Assembly (NCBI RefSeq): GCF_014385165.1
Contig: NZ_JACRTF010000001.1
Span: 186,001 to 250,000, forward strand
From: Jilunia laotingensis
Lineage (GTDB): Bacteria; Bacteroidota; Bacteroidia; Bacteroidales; Bacteroidaceae
DNA: 64,000 nucleotides
Direction of reading: 5' to 3'
In this document: in pieces, positions 1-9,181 of the stretch
Position numbering within the stretch: the first letter of the stretch is position 1
Layout: each line of letters begins with the position of its first letter
The notes under the pieces: generated by a model
Databases searched by the model: none
Told to the model about the DNA's origin: nothing
Seen by the model: the letters and a program-made list of their open reading frames with translations, nothing else
Program-made: the position numbers and the translations under genes

Positions 1-345
1 CAAGTTACGGAAAAATTCTTTGTTTTTGGGTAAGAGATACTCGTAGTTATCAATGCGGGCTACAGTTTTCAACGCGCCAAGGTTGTGCGCCAACATGCAG
101 GCCGTCATATTACGGCTTTCATCCGGTGTAACAGCGATAAACAAATCGGCTTCCTTCACACCTACGTCTTTCAGACCGGATATAGAAGAAGGAGAAGCCG
201 TCACCGTCATTAAATCGAAGTTATTACTCAGCGCACTGAGCTTTTCCTCATCATCATCCATCAATATGATGTCCTGCTTCTCACGTGACAATAATTTAGC
301 TAAATGTGTGCCCACATTTCCGGCACCCGCGATGATTATCTTCAT
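1..345 (-). CDS. trkA: TrkA N-terminal part, potassium uptake regulator (runs off left edge)
   Basis: The reverse strand from an ATG at 345 gives about 115 residues and continues past base 1. It opens with a Rossmann NAD-binding motif (MKIIIAGAGNVGTHLA) followed by an acidic stretch and TPDESRNM, typical of the first RCK domain of TrkA, the cytoplasmic NAD-binding subunit that gates Trk potassium channels. Only this first domain is visible, so the usual second RCK half cannot be checked. The start lies 18 bp after the dxs stop on the same strand, so the two are probably co-transcribed. The pairing with dxs probably reflects gene order only and not a shared function. Confidence 0.85.
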   Translation of the reverse strand, partial: MKIIIAGAGNVGTHLAKLLSREKQDIILMDDDEEKLSALSNNFDLMTVTASPSSISGLKDVGVKEADLFIAVTPDESRNMTACMLAHNLGALKTVARIDNYEYLLPKNKEFFRNL

Positions 346-363
346 TGCAATTTATTCTTCATT

Positions 364-2286
364 TCATTCACCAGCTCCGACCATTACCGGAGATTTCAGT
401 TTTTCCAGTATTCCCTCTTCATCCATTCCACAAAGATGATACAACTGAGCCACCGTGCCATGTTCAATGAACTTATCGGGTATACCGATACGGCGTATTT
501 CAGGCTTATAGTCATGGTCGTTCATAAATTCCATCACAGCACTGCCCATACCGCCAGTGATCACACCATCTTCTACGGTCAGGATATACTTAAACTTTCT
601 ACCGACCTCGTGCAAGAGTTCTTCATCCAAGGGCTTGATGAAGCGCAAATCATAATGGGCAATACTCAGCTCGTCATCCTCAGCTTCCGCACGGGCAATA
701 GCCTTGGCGGCAATATTGCCTATCGGGCCGATAGTAATGACTGCCAGACTGTTTCCCTCTTTCAGCTTCCGGCCTTTTCCGACAGGAATTTCTTCCAACG
801 GGCACATCCAGTCGACCAATACACCGCGACCGCGGGGATAACGTATCACAAAAGGACCTTTATCGGGTAATTGAGCCGTATACATCAAGCGACGCAACTC
901 CTGTTCATCCATTGGTGAGGATATGGTCAAGTTGGGTATAGGGCGCATGTACGCCAAGTCGAACATTCCGTGATGAGTCGGGCCGTCCTCTCCTACCAAG
1001 CCCGCACGATCAAGGCAGAACACTACCGGCAATTTCTGGAGTGCTACATCATGAATCACGTTATCATATGCCCTTTGCATAAATGAGGAGTAGATATTGC
1101 AAAAAGGTTGCATGCCATCCTTTGCCATACCCCCGGAGAAAGTTACGGCATGTCCTTCGGCAATACCGACATCAAAGGCTCTGTCCGGCATCTTTTCCAT
1201 CATAAAACACATGGAACATCCGGACGGCATGGCGGGGGTCACTCCGACAATGCGCGGATTGAGTTCTGCAAGCTCTACTAATGTATGTCCGAACACATCT
1301 TGGAACAATGGGGGCAATCCTTTCGAACTGGCAACAATGCGTTTCCCCGATTTCGGATCAAAACGCCCCGGTGCATGCCAGATGCCGGGATATTTTTCCG
1401 CAGGTTCGAAACCTTTTCCTTTCGTAGTATGCAGGTGGAGTACCTTCGGTCCTTCCATATCCTTGATATCACGCAGAATGCGGGCAATATTCTTCACATC
1501 ATGCCCGTCTATGGGACCGAAATAGCGTATGTTCATCCCCTCGAAAATATTCTGCTGTTGCGCAACGAGGGATTTCAGGCTATTGCCTAACCGGATCAAT
1601 GCTTTCCGTCGTTCTTCATTGAGTATCCCCATTTTAAAAAGCAAGCGGGAGATCTTAAACCGTAATTGATTATAGCGGTTGGAAGTTGTCAGGTTAAACA
1701 GATATTGTTTCATGCCACCCACACTACGGTCGATGGCCATATCGTTATCATTTAATATAATGAGCAGATTATTAGGAGTCGAGGATACATTATTCAATCC
1801 CTCAAAAGCCAGACCGCCTCCCATGGAACCATCGCCAATTACTGCCACGACATGGCGATCCGGTTCTCCTTTCTGCCTGGCGGCTACAGCCATTCCCAAT
1901 GCTGCCGAAATAGAATTAGAAGCATGACCGCAGGAGAATGTATCATACTCGCTCTCTTCGGGTGAAGGGAAAGGACGTATTCCACCCAACTTACGGTTGG
2001 TAGAAAACCGATCACGTCTTCCTGTCAATATCTTATGCCCATAAGCCTGATGGCCCACATCCCATACAATACGGTCATAAGGTGTATTGAAGACGTGGTG
2101 CAAAGCAACAGTCAATTCTACTACTCCCAAGCTTGCAGCAAAATGACCGGGATTGGTAGACAGCTCCTTTATGATATCCTGCCGTAATTCATCACACACT
2201 TGTGGAAGCTGATCAGGAGCGAGTTGCCGCAAATCAGCAGGCGTGTTAATGACGTTTAGCAAGCTATTTGTAGTTTCCTTCTTCAT
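364..2286 (-). CDS. dxs: 1-deoxy-D-xylulose-5-phosphate synthase
   Basis: This is a 640-residue protein of normal family length. The enzyme condenses pyruvate and glyceraldehyde 3-phosphate to DXP, the first step of the MEP isoprenoid pathway, which also feeds thiamine and pyridoxal synthesis. Visible signatures are the thiamine diphosphate motif GDGSMGGG followed by NN around residue 155-170, the HTTKGKGF segment near 290 and the transketolase-type EDGPTHHG motif near 430. The start is the ATG at 2286, just downstream of a TATTTTTG promoter element. trkA follows 18 bp after the stop. pdxA, also present in this window, uses a DXP-dependent pathway, but the genes are not adjacent. Confidence 0.97.
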   Translation of the reverse strand: MKKETTNSLLNVINTPADLRQLAPDQLPQVCDELRQDIIKELSTNPGHFAASLGVVELTVALHHVFNTPYDRIVWDVGHQAYGHKILTGRRDRFSTNRKLGGIRPFPSPEESEYDTFSCGHASNSISAALGMAVAARQKGEPDRHVVAVIGDGSMGGGLAFEGLNNVSSTPNNLLIILNDNDMAIDRSVGGMKQYLFNLTTSNRYNQLRFKISRLLFKMGILNEERRKALIRLGNSLKSLVAQQQNIFEGMNIRYFGPIDGHDVKNIARILRDIKDMEGPKVLHLHTTKGKGFEPAEKYPGIWHAPGRFDPKSGKRIVASSKGLPPLFQDVFGHTLVELAELNPRIVGVTPAMPSGCSMCFMMEKMPDRAFDVGIAEGHAVTFSGGMAKDGMQPFCNIYSSFMQRAYDNVIHDVALQKLPVVFCLDRAGLVGEDGPTHHGMFDLAYMRPIPNLTISSPMDEQELRRLMYTAQLPDKGPFVIRYPRGRGVLVDWMCPLEEIPVGKGRKLKEGNSLAVITIGPIGNIAAKAIARAEAEDDELSIAHYDLRFIKPLDEELLHEVGRKFKYILTVEDGVITGGMGSAVMEFMNDHDYKPEIRRIGIPDKFIEHGTVAQLYHLCGMDEEGILEKLKSPVMVGAGE

Positions 2287-2306
2287 GATTCGACTGAATT
2301 AGTATG

Positions 2307-2314
2307 CAAAAATA
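2307..2314 (-). promoter_or_regulatory. Predicted -7 element for dxs
   Basis: The reverse strand reads TATTTTTG, an exact match to the Bacteroides consensus TAnnTTTG, about 20 bases before the dxs ATG. No clear TTTG -33 box is seen at the usual 19-21 bp spacing. Confidence 0.45.
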
Positions 2315-2395
2315 CGAAAAGAAAAGGAAAGATATTCGCTTTTACTACGAAAAAAGGAATTAGGAAGTGACTTAACCAATAAGAAACAACCTTTT

Positions 2396-2458
2396 CCTCC
2401 GAGGAACACAAATTATCTTCGGAGGAAAGTCGGTTTTCCCCCGAAGAAAGTCAGCGTT
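2396..2458. repeat. Degenerate 21-bp tandem repeat, three units
   Basis: Three consecutive 21-base units start at 2396, 2417 and 2438. All share a C(C/T)(C/T)CGgAGgAA-like core in the first half and diverge in the second half. They lie in the divergent gap between dxs and the NAD(P)HX repair gene. The period is close to two helical turns. No coding sense is apparent. Confidence 0.55.
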
Positions 2459-2517
2459 TCTTAAATATTGAAACAAACTGCCTTTATACAAATTCTCTTT
2501 TCTCCCAAAATATTGCC

Positions 2518-2525
2518 TATATTTG
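2518..2525 (+). promoter_or_regulatory. Predicted -7 element for the NAD(P)HX repair gene
   Basis: The sequence TATATTTG exactly matches TAnnTTTG. It places transcription initiation near 2532, which is downstream of the first in-frame ATG at 2523 and favours the ATG at 2553 as the real start. Confidence 0.45.
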
Positions 2526-2552
2526 CGTGTCAAATTCAAAAACTGCAAAATC

Positions 2553-4064
2553 ATGAAGATATTCCCGAGCAGCAGCATCAAAAAGCTGGATGCATACACC
2601 ATTGAACACGAACCGATTCAGTCCATACAACTAATGGAAAGGGCAGCCACTGCACTGACCGAAGCCATCTGCAGCAGATGGGACACGGAAACACCGGTTG
2701 TCGTATTTGCCGGTCCCGGAAACAACGGAGGCGATGCGTTAGCCGTAGCCCGCATGTTAGCTGAAAAAGGATACAAAATAGAAATTTTTCTGTTTAATAC
2801 GAAAGGGGAACTTTCACCGGACTGCCAGGAAAACAAGGAGCTACTCGAAATAATGGATGAAATCAAATTCCACGAAATAACCTCTCAGTTTGCTCCACCG
2901 ACCTTGACCGTAGACCATCTTGTCATCGATGGGCTGTTCGGCTCCGGTTTAAATAAACCTCTCAGCGGAGGATATGCAGCAGTTGTGAAATATATCAACG
3001 CATCTTCCGCCACAGTGGTGGCGATCGACATCCCTTCAGGTTTAATGGGAGAAGAAAATACATTTAATGTCAAAACGAATATCATACGCGCGGACGTGAC
3101 CCTTAGCTTACAACTTCCTAAACTATCTTTTCTTTTCGCCGAAAACGCAGAATTTATAGGAGAATGGGATTTACTCGACATCAACCTGAGCCAGGAAGGC
3201 ATTGAAGAACTAGATACCAACTACGAAATGCTGGAAGCAGAAGATATCCGTTCGCTCATCAAGCCACGCAATAAGTTTGCACACAAAGGCAGCTTCGGAC
3301 ATGCACTGCTAATCGCTGGTTCACGCGGCATGGCAGGAGCCTCCGTATTAGCTGCACGAGCCTGTCTACGGTCGGGCGTAGGACTACTGACCGTACATGC
3401 CCCCATCTGTAACAATGATATCTTGCAAACCGCTATACCGGAGGCTATTGTAGAACAGGATGTCAGTGAGATCTGCTTTGCGGTGCCTACCGATGCAGAC
3501 GATTACCAAGCAATAGGTATCGGACCGGGATTGGGTCGAAGCGAAGAAACAGAAGCTGCACTTCTGGAACAATTAAGTAGCTGCCAGACACCTTTAGTAG
3601 TAGATGCGGATGCCTTGAACATACTTGCCAACCACCGTCACGCACTGAACAATCTTCCGAAAGGCTCCATTCTCACCCCCCATCCAAAAGAATTGGAACG
3701 TCTCGTGGGCAAATGCCAAGACTCCTACGAACGTCTTACCAAGGCCATTGAACTTGCCCATACGGCCAAAGTGCATATTGTGTTGAAAGGTGCCAATTCT
3801 GCCATCATCACGCCTAATGGGAAATGTTTTTTTAATCCCACAGGAAATCCGGGTATGGCCACAGCCGGAAGCGGTGATGTATTAACCGGTATCATTCTGG
3901 CACTCCTTGCCCAAGGATATGCTGCAGATGAAGCAGCCAAGATAGGAACGTTTGTCCACGGACTGGCAGGTGACTTCGCCCGAAAAAAAACAGGAGTTAT
4001 CAGCTTGATGGCTGGAGATATTATCAACAATCTTCCTACTGCCTGGAGGGCTGTAAGCGAATAA
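2553..4064 (+). CDS. nnr: Bifunctional NAD(P)H-hydrate epimerase / ADP-dependent NAD(P)H-hydrate dehydratase
   Basis: This is a two-domain metabolite-repair enzyme of about 503 residues. The N-terminal YjeF_N domain (about 1-215), with GPGNNGGDALAVAR, epimerises damaged NAD(P)HX. The C-terminal ribokinase-like domain (about 225-500), with DADALN and NPGMATAGSGDVLTG, dehydrates the S form using ADP. I chose the ATG at 2553 because it gives a standard N-terminus (MKIFPSSSIKKLD) and because the -7 element overlaps the alternative ATG at 2523. The gene stands alone between the divergent dxs and the downstream DUF4831 gene, which has its own promoter element. Confidence 0.95.
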   Translation: MKIFPSSSIKKLDAYTIEHEPIQSIQLMERAATALTEAICSRWDTETPVVVFAGPGNNGGDALAVARMLAEKGYKIEIFLFNTKGELSPDCQENKELLEIMDEIKFHEITSQFAPPTLTVDHLVIDGLFGSGLNKPLSGGYAAVVKYINASSATVVAIDIPSGLMGEENTFNVKTNIIRADVTLSLQLPKLSFLFAENAEFIGEWDLLDINLSQEGIEELDTNYEMLEAEDIRSLIKPRNKFAHKGSFGHALLIAGSRGMAGASVLAARACLRSGVGLLTVHAPICNNDILQTAIPEAIVEQDVSEICFAVPTDADDYQAIGIGPGLGRSEETEAALLEQLSSCQTPLVVDADALNILANHRHALNNLPKGSILTPHPKELERLVGKCQDSYERLTKAIELAHTAKVHIVLKGANSAIITPNGKCFFNPTGNPGMATAGSGDVLTGIILALLAQGYAADEAAKIGTFVHGLAGDFARKKTGVISLMAGDIINNLPTAWRAVSE

Positions 4065-4099
4065 AGGTTAAGAACTTATGGATTTCCGAATAACTTCAT

Positions 4100-4107
4100 T
4101 AACTTTG
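4100..4107 (+). promoter_or_regulatory. Predicted -7 element for the DUF4831 gene
   Basis: The sequence TAACTTTG, an exact TAnnTTTG match, lies 33 bases before the ATG at 4141. A -33 box is not obvious. Confidence 0.45.
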
Positions 4108-4140
4108 TTTTCAGAAATCAGTTAAAAACAGAGAGCAAGT

Positions 4141-5202
4141 ATGAAAAGACTTATTATAACAGCAGGATTATTAAGCGCCACAGTCATAGGCTTCGCACAG
4201 ACAGAAGTCGTAGCGGGTGTTATGCGCGGAAAAGACTATGGAGTGACCTATGCACTCCCTAAAACACAGATAGAGGTTGAAGTTAAAGTCAATAAAGTAA
4301 ATTTTACTCCGGGTGAGTTCAGTAAATATGCCGATCGCTATTTACGCCTAAGCAATGTATCATCCGATCCCGAAGAATATTGGGAATTAGTGAGTGTAAA
4401 GGCTCGTCCTGTCGGCATACCCGATAGTGAAAACGTCTATTTCGTAAAGATGAAGGATAAAACCGTGGCTCCATTAGTAGAATTGACAGAAGACGGCATC
4501 ATCAAATCCATTAATATGCCATTGGACAACAAGAAATCGATTCCTGCCACACCGGTCGTACCTGCTTTGAAAAAGAGTTCCAACCCACGCGACTATTTGA
4601 CAGAAGAAATTCTGATGGCTAACTCTACGGCAAAAATGGCAGAACTGGTCGCAAAAGAGATTTATAGCATTCGTGAAAGTAAAAACGCACTCGTACGAGG
4701 GCAGGCCGATTTTATGCCTAAAGACGGTGCGCAACTCAAACTGATGCTCGACAACCTTGAAGAACAGGAACGCGCCATGACAGAAATGTTTTCAGGCGTT
4801 CGCAACAAAGAAGAAAAAACATATACCATCCGCCTAACTCCTAATAAAGAGATCAATAACGAAGTGGCATTCCGCTTTTCCAAAAAACTAGGCATCGTAG
4901 CTAACAATGACTTGGCAGGCGAACCAGTGTACATCAGTTTGAAAGATCTCAAAACAATCAATATTCCTCAGGACGATGGTAAAAAGAAGGTAGAAGGCAT
5001 CGCATATAATGTGCCGGGAAAAGCTTTAATAGTTTTGAGGGAAGGTAAAAACACCTTGTTTGAAGAGGAGGTACCTGTCACTCAATTCGGCACGGTAGAA
5101 TACTTGGCTCCGGTAATGTTCAATAAGAACACTGTAACCAAAGTTCTGTTCAATCCGACTACAGGCGGATTGGTGAAAGTAGAGCGTGAAGAGACCAAAT
5201 AA
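4141..5202 (+). CDS. DUF4831 family exported protein
   Basis: This 353-residue protein has a cleavable signal peptide (residues about 1-19, ending GFAQ) and no lipobox. The N-terminal block GVMRGKDYGVTYALPKT and the segment FTPGEFSKYADRYL are what I associate with DUF4831, a family common in Bacteroidales and of unknown function. The rest looks beta-rich and soluble, so it is probably periplasmic. A 93-residue membrane protein begins 28 bp after the stop on the same strand, making a likely two-gene operon. No enzymatic motif is visible. Confidence 0.8.
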   Translation: MKRLIITAGLLSATVIGFAQTEVVAGVMRGKDYGVTYALPKTQIEVEVKVNKVNFTPGEFSKYADRYLRLSNVSSDPEEYWELVSVKARPVGIPDSENVYFVKMKDKTVAPLVELTEDGIIKSINMPLDNKKSIPATPVVPALKKSSNPRDYLTEEILMANSTAKMAELVAKEIYSIRESKNALVRGQADFMPKDGAQLKLMLDNLEEQERAMTEMFSGVRNKEEKTYTIRLTPNKEINNEVAFRFSKKLGIVANNDLAGEPVYISLKDLKTINIPQDDGKKKVEGIAYNVPGKALIVLREGKNTLFEEEVPVTQFGTVEYLAPVMFNKNTVTKVLFNPTTGGLVKVEREETK

Positions 5203-5230
5203 TAATTAGTTTTTTAAACAAACATTAAAG

Positions 5231-5512
5231 ATGGGTGGTGAAGGACATATGCTTGACATGATTCGACGGTTGGAGGAGGGTCGAACAGCCTCCAAGCTGA
5301 GACGGGAACGAACCAAAGAGAAGATGAAACATGCCCAAGCAGGAGAACCTTTTCCACTTCCCGATACCACACCGGAGGAAATGGGGCGTATCATCCGCCA
5401 AACGGAAGAAAAGAAAGAAGCTGATAATCGCTATTTTGTATATGGTACCCTGATCGTCATTGGTGTTTTTATAGTATGTGCCGTTATCTTATGGGCACTT
5501 TTCATTCGCTGA
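5231..5512 (+). CDS. Small single-span membrane protein, unknown function
   Basis: This 93-residue protein has a highly charged, probably helical N-terminal two-thirds (many K, R and E) and one strong hydrophobic segment at about residues 70-91, ending in FIR. It would place the charged domain in the cytoplasm (N-in, C-out). It starts 28 bp after the DUF4831 stop and is likely co-transcribed with it. Its last 11 bases overlap the 3' end of the convergent PqqD-like gene. I do not recognise the family. Confidence 0.65.
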   Translation: MGGEGHMLDMIRRLEEGRTASKLRRERTKEKMKHAQAGEPFPLPDTTPEEMGRIIRQTEEKKEADNRYFVYGTLIVIGVFIVCAVILWALFIR

Positions 5513-5852
5513 CGGCCAATTTGATTAATCCGTCCTTTTGCAACCGGATAAAATAAGTAAGGATACGAGACTCGTAGTTCTCTTCATGATTGAAGTGATC
5601 TGCGAGTCTTTCTATAATTTCCCTGACCGTAGACCGCCCGTCAATCTGTTCCCAAACAGCAGACCCATGTTCCTCCAAGCGGACATGTATATCAGGCGAC
5701 ATTCCTTTAGGCAATAAAAATCGTTGCATCCATTTTTTCTTGAACCGAGGGAGAGCGATGACTATAGTGCCATCGTTCTCTCTCCCAGTTGTAATAGCCG
5801 GATTATGGAAAGGGATTGTATCCAAAAGATTTATTTTCTCTTTCGAACCCAT
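5502..5852 (-). CDS. PqqD family protein (RRE-like winged-helix domain)
   Basis: This 116-residue protein has a central and C-terminal PqqD-type fold. Characteristic segments are VRLEEHGSAVWEQIDGRSTVREIIERL and a C-terminal helix ending LQKDGLIKLAVSE. PqqD-type domains bind leader peptides of ribosomally made, modified peptides. This stand-alone form is frequent in Bacteroides and has no proven role. It starts 3 bp after the MFS transporter stop and is probably translated with it. No radical SAM or cyclase gene is nearby. The 3' end overlaps the convergent small membrane-protein gene by 11 bp. Confidence 0.8.
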   Translation of the reverse strand: MGSKEKINLLDTIPFHNPAITTGRENDGTIVIALPRFKKKWMQRFLLPKGMSPDIHVRLEEHGSAVWEQIDGRSTVREIIERLADHFNHEENYESRILTYFIRLQKDGLIKLAVSE

Positions 5853-5855
5853 TCT

Positions 5856-7283
5856 TTATTCCTTAATATTAGGCAATTCAAGACCGTAACCTTTCTTCTT
5901 ATCTTCAGCCTTCAACATAAATCCCAAGATCAGAGCAAAAACGCCCAATGAAGCAAAGACAAGCATCGGAACGGTATAGTTATATTCCAAAGGATTGGTT
6001 ACACCCGGATTTGAAGACTGAATTACAGAACCAATGATCATCGGGAAAGCGTATAAACCAATATTTTGTATCCAGAAAATAACCGCATAAGCCGATCCCA
6101 ATAAACGGCTATCCACCAGTTTAGGGACAGAAGGCCACAAGGCAGCAGGTACAAGGGAGAACGAAATACCCAAAAGAACAATTCCCAAATAAGCAACTAA
6201 TACGGACTGCGTAGCAGGTAATAATAAAGCGAACGACAAATGACAGACAATCATCAAAACAGCACCTAAAATCAACATCGTAGCACCTTTTCCTTTTTTG
6301 TCAAGGAAATTACCGAGGAACGGAGTGATGGCTGCTGCTCCCAAGGGGAACACAAAGAAAATCCAACCAGCTTGTTCTGCCGAAAAGCTCAGATTACATT
6401 GCAACATATTAATAGCATATTTCTGGAAAGGGAAAATAGCAGAATAATAAAGTACGCACAAAAGTGCCACTAACCAGAATACTTTAGAAGAAAATATCTT
6501 ACCTAAATCGCTTACCTTAAACGGATCATCCTTTTCCTCATCATTCTCTCCCAACTGTTTTTCCAGTTTTTTATCCATAAAGGCATAACAAATGAAAGAA
6601 ATCAATCCTATCAATAATAAAAGAACTGCAACGGCTACGGGACGGGATACGCTAACCGGATCGATAGATGCCAATACCGGTGAACCCAAGACAACTACCG
6701 CCACGCCAATACGGGCAATTGCCATTTCAACGCCCATTGCCAAAGCCATCTCTTTTCCTTTAAACCATTTGACGATACCACGTGAAACCGTGATTCCAGC
6801 CATTTCAACACCACACCCAAAAAACATGAAACCGATAGCCGACATTTTGGCAGAAGCAGGCATACCGTCAAAGAAAGGAGTTATGTTCCACCAGGACAAC
6901 GGCAAATTCATGAAGTTATTCATAAAAGTTTCGGCAGAACTACCAACAAAAGCATCAGATACAGCATAATAATTCACAGCAGCACCCAAAAACATCACCG
7001 ATCCGGACAGGATAGCCGTAAACCGCACCCCCATCTTATCCAAAATAATACCAGCAAAGATAAGAAAGAAAACAAAAACATTTAAAAATGTCTCCGAACC
7101 TGCATAACGACCATAAGCAGCAGGATCCCATTCTCTCTGAATTTGCAACAACTCTTGCAAAGGAGAAAGGATATCCATGAAGATATAACCGAAAAACATG
7201 GCTGATGCCAATAGTACCAATGCGCCCCAACGAGCAGCTTTTGAATCACGCAATGTCTGCTGAATCTTATTCGTATTCGTCAT
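5856..7283 (-). CDS. Major facilitator superfamily transporter
   Basis: This 475-residue protein has about 12 predicted membrane segments. An MFS signature appears at DKMGVR after helix 2, and a hydrophilic central loop (about residues 225-250, rich in E, D and K) separates the two six-helix halves. The second half repeats the motif at NFLDKKGKG. The substrate cannot be read from sequence. It is the first gene of a two-gene unit with the PqqD-like protein, so export or import of a small peptide or related molecule is possible but unproven. A strong terminator separates it from secG upstream, and it has its own -7 element. Confidence 0.85.
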   Translation of the reverse strand: MTNTNKIQQTLRDSKAARWGALVLLASAMFFGYIFMDILSPLQELLQIQREWDPAAYGRYAGSETFLNVFVFFLIFAGIILDKMGVRFTAILSGSVMFLGAAVNYYAVSDAFVGSSAETFMNNFMNLPLSWWNITPFFDGMPASAKMSAIGFMFFGCGVEMAGITVSRGIVKWFKGKEMALAMGVEMAIARIGVAVVVLGSPVLASIDPVSVSRPVAVAVLLLLIGLISFICYAFMDKKLEKQLGENDEEKDDPFKVSDLGKIFSSKVFWLVALLCVLYYSAIFPFQKYAINMLQCNLSFSAEQAGWIFFVFPLGAAAITPFLGNFLDKKGKGATMLILGAVLMIVCHLSFALLLPATQSVLVAYLGIVLLGISFSLVPAALWPSVPKLVDSRLLGSAYAVIFWIQNIGLYAFPMIIGSVIQSSNPGVTNPLEYNYTVPMLVFASLGVFALILGFMLKAEDKKKGYGLELPNIKE

Positions 7284-7326
7284 TGTATAAAATATAAGTT
7301 AATAATAAACTAAATTACAGAAAGCA

Positions 7327-7334
7327 CAAAAGTA
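7327..7334 (-). promoter_or_regulatory. Predicted -7 element for the MFS/PqqD unit
   Basis: The reverse strand reads TACTTTTG, an exact TAnnTTTG match, about 44 bases before the transporter ATG. It lies after the secG terminator, which supports independent transcription. Confidence 0.45.
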
Positions 7335-7385
7335 ACTAATAATAAATTGTAGCCCTAATAAAAAGGGAATAGATTTTGGAAAAAA

Positions 7386-7429
7386 TAAGCGAAGCCATGG
7401 ATTTCGATCGAAATCCATGGCTTCGCTTA
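7386..7429 (-). terminator. Rho-independent terminator after secG
   Basis: This is a perfect 44-base palindrome with 22-base arms, the left arm beginning TAAGCGAAGCC. In the reverse direction it is followed by a run of six T residues. It ends the six-gene operon whose last gene is secG. Confidence 0.85.
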
Positions 7430-7451
7430 CGATTGGAAACTTTATTAGCTG

Positions 7452-7850
7452 TTAGTTAGCAGCAGGAGTTTCTGCCGGAGCTTCAGAAGCTGGAGCCTCT
7501 GTTGCAGGTGCCTGAGCAGGTGCTTCCGTAGCAGGGGCAGCTGTTCCGGCAGGCATATTATACGGATTTGTTTTTTCTTCTTGTTGAGCTTGCTCCAGAA
7601 TCACATCTTGTGTACCGGAAGATTTGGTCGGAACAGCATAAGCTGTAAAAATACTCATTACAACCATAAATGCAGCTAATCCCCAAGTAGCTTTCTCTAA
7701 AAAATCAGTAGTTTTGCGAACACCCATAATTGCATTTGATGATGAGAAACCTGATGCAAGACCTCCTCCCTTAGAGTTCTGAATCAGTACAATAAAGCAC
7801 ATCAATATGGCTGCAATAACCATTAAGATAACGAATACTAAGTACAACAT
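7452..7850 (-). CDS. secG: SecG, preprotein translocase subunit
   Basis: This 132-residue protein has two membrane helices (about 1-22 and 55-75) and the SecG loop motif QNSKGGGLASGF between them. SecG is the small accessory subunit of the SecYEG inner-membrane channel. The C-terminal 40 residues are an Ala/Pro/Glu/Thr-rich low-complexity tail (repeated TEAPA units), longer than the E. coli form and usual for Bacteroidetes. It is the last gene of a leftward operon and starts 6 bp after the preceding TPR-type gene. A strong terminator follows. Confidence 0.93.
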   Translation of the reverse strand: MLYLVFVILMVIAAILMCFIVLIQNSKGGGLASGFSSSNAIMGVRKTTDFLEKATWGLAAFMVVMSIFTAYAVPTKSSGTQDVILEQAQQEEKTNPYNMPAGTAAPATEAPAQAPATEAPASEAPAETPAAN

Positions 7851-7856
7851 TTTTTG

Positions 7857-8648
7857 TTATTTTGATTTAGCGTTAATAATCAATTTCTCCAAGAATCGGA
7901 TTTGGTCTGCAAAGTAAGCATTTTTTTTTGGATATTTCAAACTTAATTTTTTAATAATTTCAAGAGCTTTCGAATATCTTCGCTGTTTAACGTAGATTTT
8001 AGCTAATGTTTCAGTAAAGCAGCTATCGTCTTCATCTACTTCAGAATGCATCTCAACGGAATCAGAAGTTCCTGATTCAATCTCTGAAATATCTCTTGCA
8101 ACAAAAGATTGCTCGGGTAGTGGTGGCAACTTCAATCCTGCATCTGCTTCGCTTTTCTCAATAAAATCATCAATCAATTCAAATCCTTGCAATTTTGGAG
8201 TATCAGCTTGTTCCTCTACAGAAATCGAGACATCAGGCTCTTGCAACAAGTATGCGGTATAATCTGTTGTATAATCCAAGCTTGTTTGAGAAGTTACTTC
8301 TTCGGGCACAGTAGCTAGAAAAGCATCGATCAATGTCAATGTTCGATCTAAATTTAATCCCGGTTCAGGTATTTCATCTGCCACTGCTTTCTTCTTATGC
8401 GACTGCAACGCATATTTATCCCCCTCTATCAAATAGAATAGAGTACGACGATCTGCAACATACAAAATAGCTTTTCGCAATTCAGCCCCAAAAGAAATAT
8501 CATGTAACAAATATAAATTCTTTAGATACAATAGACGGAGTGACTGAAAATAGGGATAACGTGTGAGCATCATCCGAAGCTCATACAACGTTTCCTTATT
8601 CAGCACTTCAGGGTGTTGAATCCATTTCAAAAGGTTAGCAGAAGTCAT
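7857..8648 (-). CDS. Bacteroidetes TPR-type protein between lptE and secG
   Basis: This 263-residue protein has no signal peptide and no membrane segment, so it is probably cytoplasmic. The N-terminal 75 residues are helical, and the last 60 (ETLAKIYVKQRRYSKALEII then KLSLKYPKKNAYFADQIRFLEKLI) form one clear tetratricopeptide-like helix pair. The middle is acidic and low in complexity. Genes of this shape sit beside lptE and secG in Bacteroides, but I know of no assigned role. It lies 5 bp after lptE and 6 bp before secG. Confidence 0.75.
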   Translation of the reverse strand: MTSANLLKWIQHPEVLNKETLYELRMMLTRYPYFQSLRLLYLKNLYLLHDISFGAELRKAILYVADRRTLFYLIEGDKYALQSHKKKAVADEIPEPGLNLDRTLTLIDAFLATVPEEVTSQTSLDYTTDYTAYLLQEPDVSISVEEQADTPKLQGFELIDDFIEKSEADAGLKLPPLPEQSFVARDISEIESGTSDSVEMHSEVDEDDSCFTETLAKIYVKQRRYSKALEIIKKLSLKYPKKNAYFADQIRFLEKLIINAKSK

Positions 8649-8653
8649 TCAGA

Positions 8654-9181
8654 TTACCAATTTGCTACAGTCGCATTAAATATTTGTTCGCTTATCTCTT
8701 TCGTTATTTCAGCAATTGTTGCATCCGGTATATTCGGCAATAAGGAACTCGGATCAAGATCGGAACGAAAAGCTGAAAATTGTTGTTCAAAATCTTCTTC
8801 ATGATTGGTATTATTCACAAAACGCACATTAACTGTGACCACTACTTTTACCTTTGAAGAAAATCCATCAGCCGATACAGCTTCGTTATAGGTGTTGATA
8901 CCGGTAATTTCCCCTTCTATCTGTAAATCGGCATTAGCCGACCTTACTAATTGCAAACGTGTCTGACGTGTAAAAATATCCTTCAAGTCATCATTGAACT
9001 TAATAGCCAAAGGTTGGTATACGTAAGCTGACTTAATTGGAAAATCGGCAATTGAAATCGTTTTCACCTTATCGTAATTGATAGATGATCCATTAAATTT
9101 ATAAGAGACACTGCATGACAAGACTATTACCGGTAACATCAGTAATAGACTCCATTGCACTATTTTTTTAGTCCAAACCAT
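8654..9181 (-). CDS. lptE: LptE-family LPS-assembly lipoprotein
   Basis: This 175-residue protein has a lipoprotein signal peptide with lipobox VLSC (Cys23). The sequence SYKFNGSSINY followed by KTISIADFP matches the Bacteroidetes LptE family. LptE plugs the LptD barrel in the outer membrane for lipopolysaccharide insertion. The start overlaps the 3' end of the sigma-54-type activator by 14 bp, indicating translational coupling. lptC is also present in this window, in a different operon. Confidence 0.88.
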   Translation of the reverse strand: MVWTKKIVQWSLLLMLPVIVLSCSVSYKFNGSSINYDKVKTISIADFPIKSAYVYQPLAIKFNDDLKDIFTRQTRLQLVRSANADLQIEGEITGINTYNEAVSADGFSSKVKVVVTVNVRFVNNTNHEEDFEQQFSAFRSDLDPSSLLPNIPDATIAEITKEISEQIFNATVANW

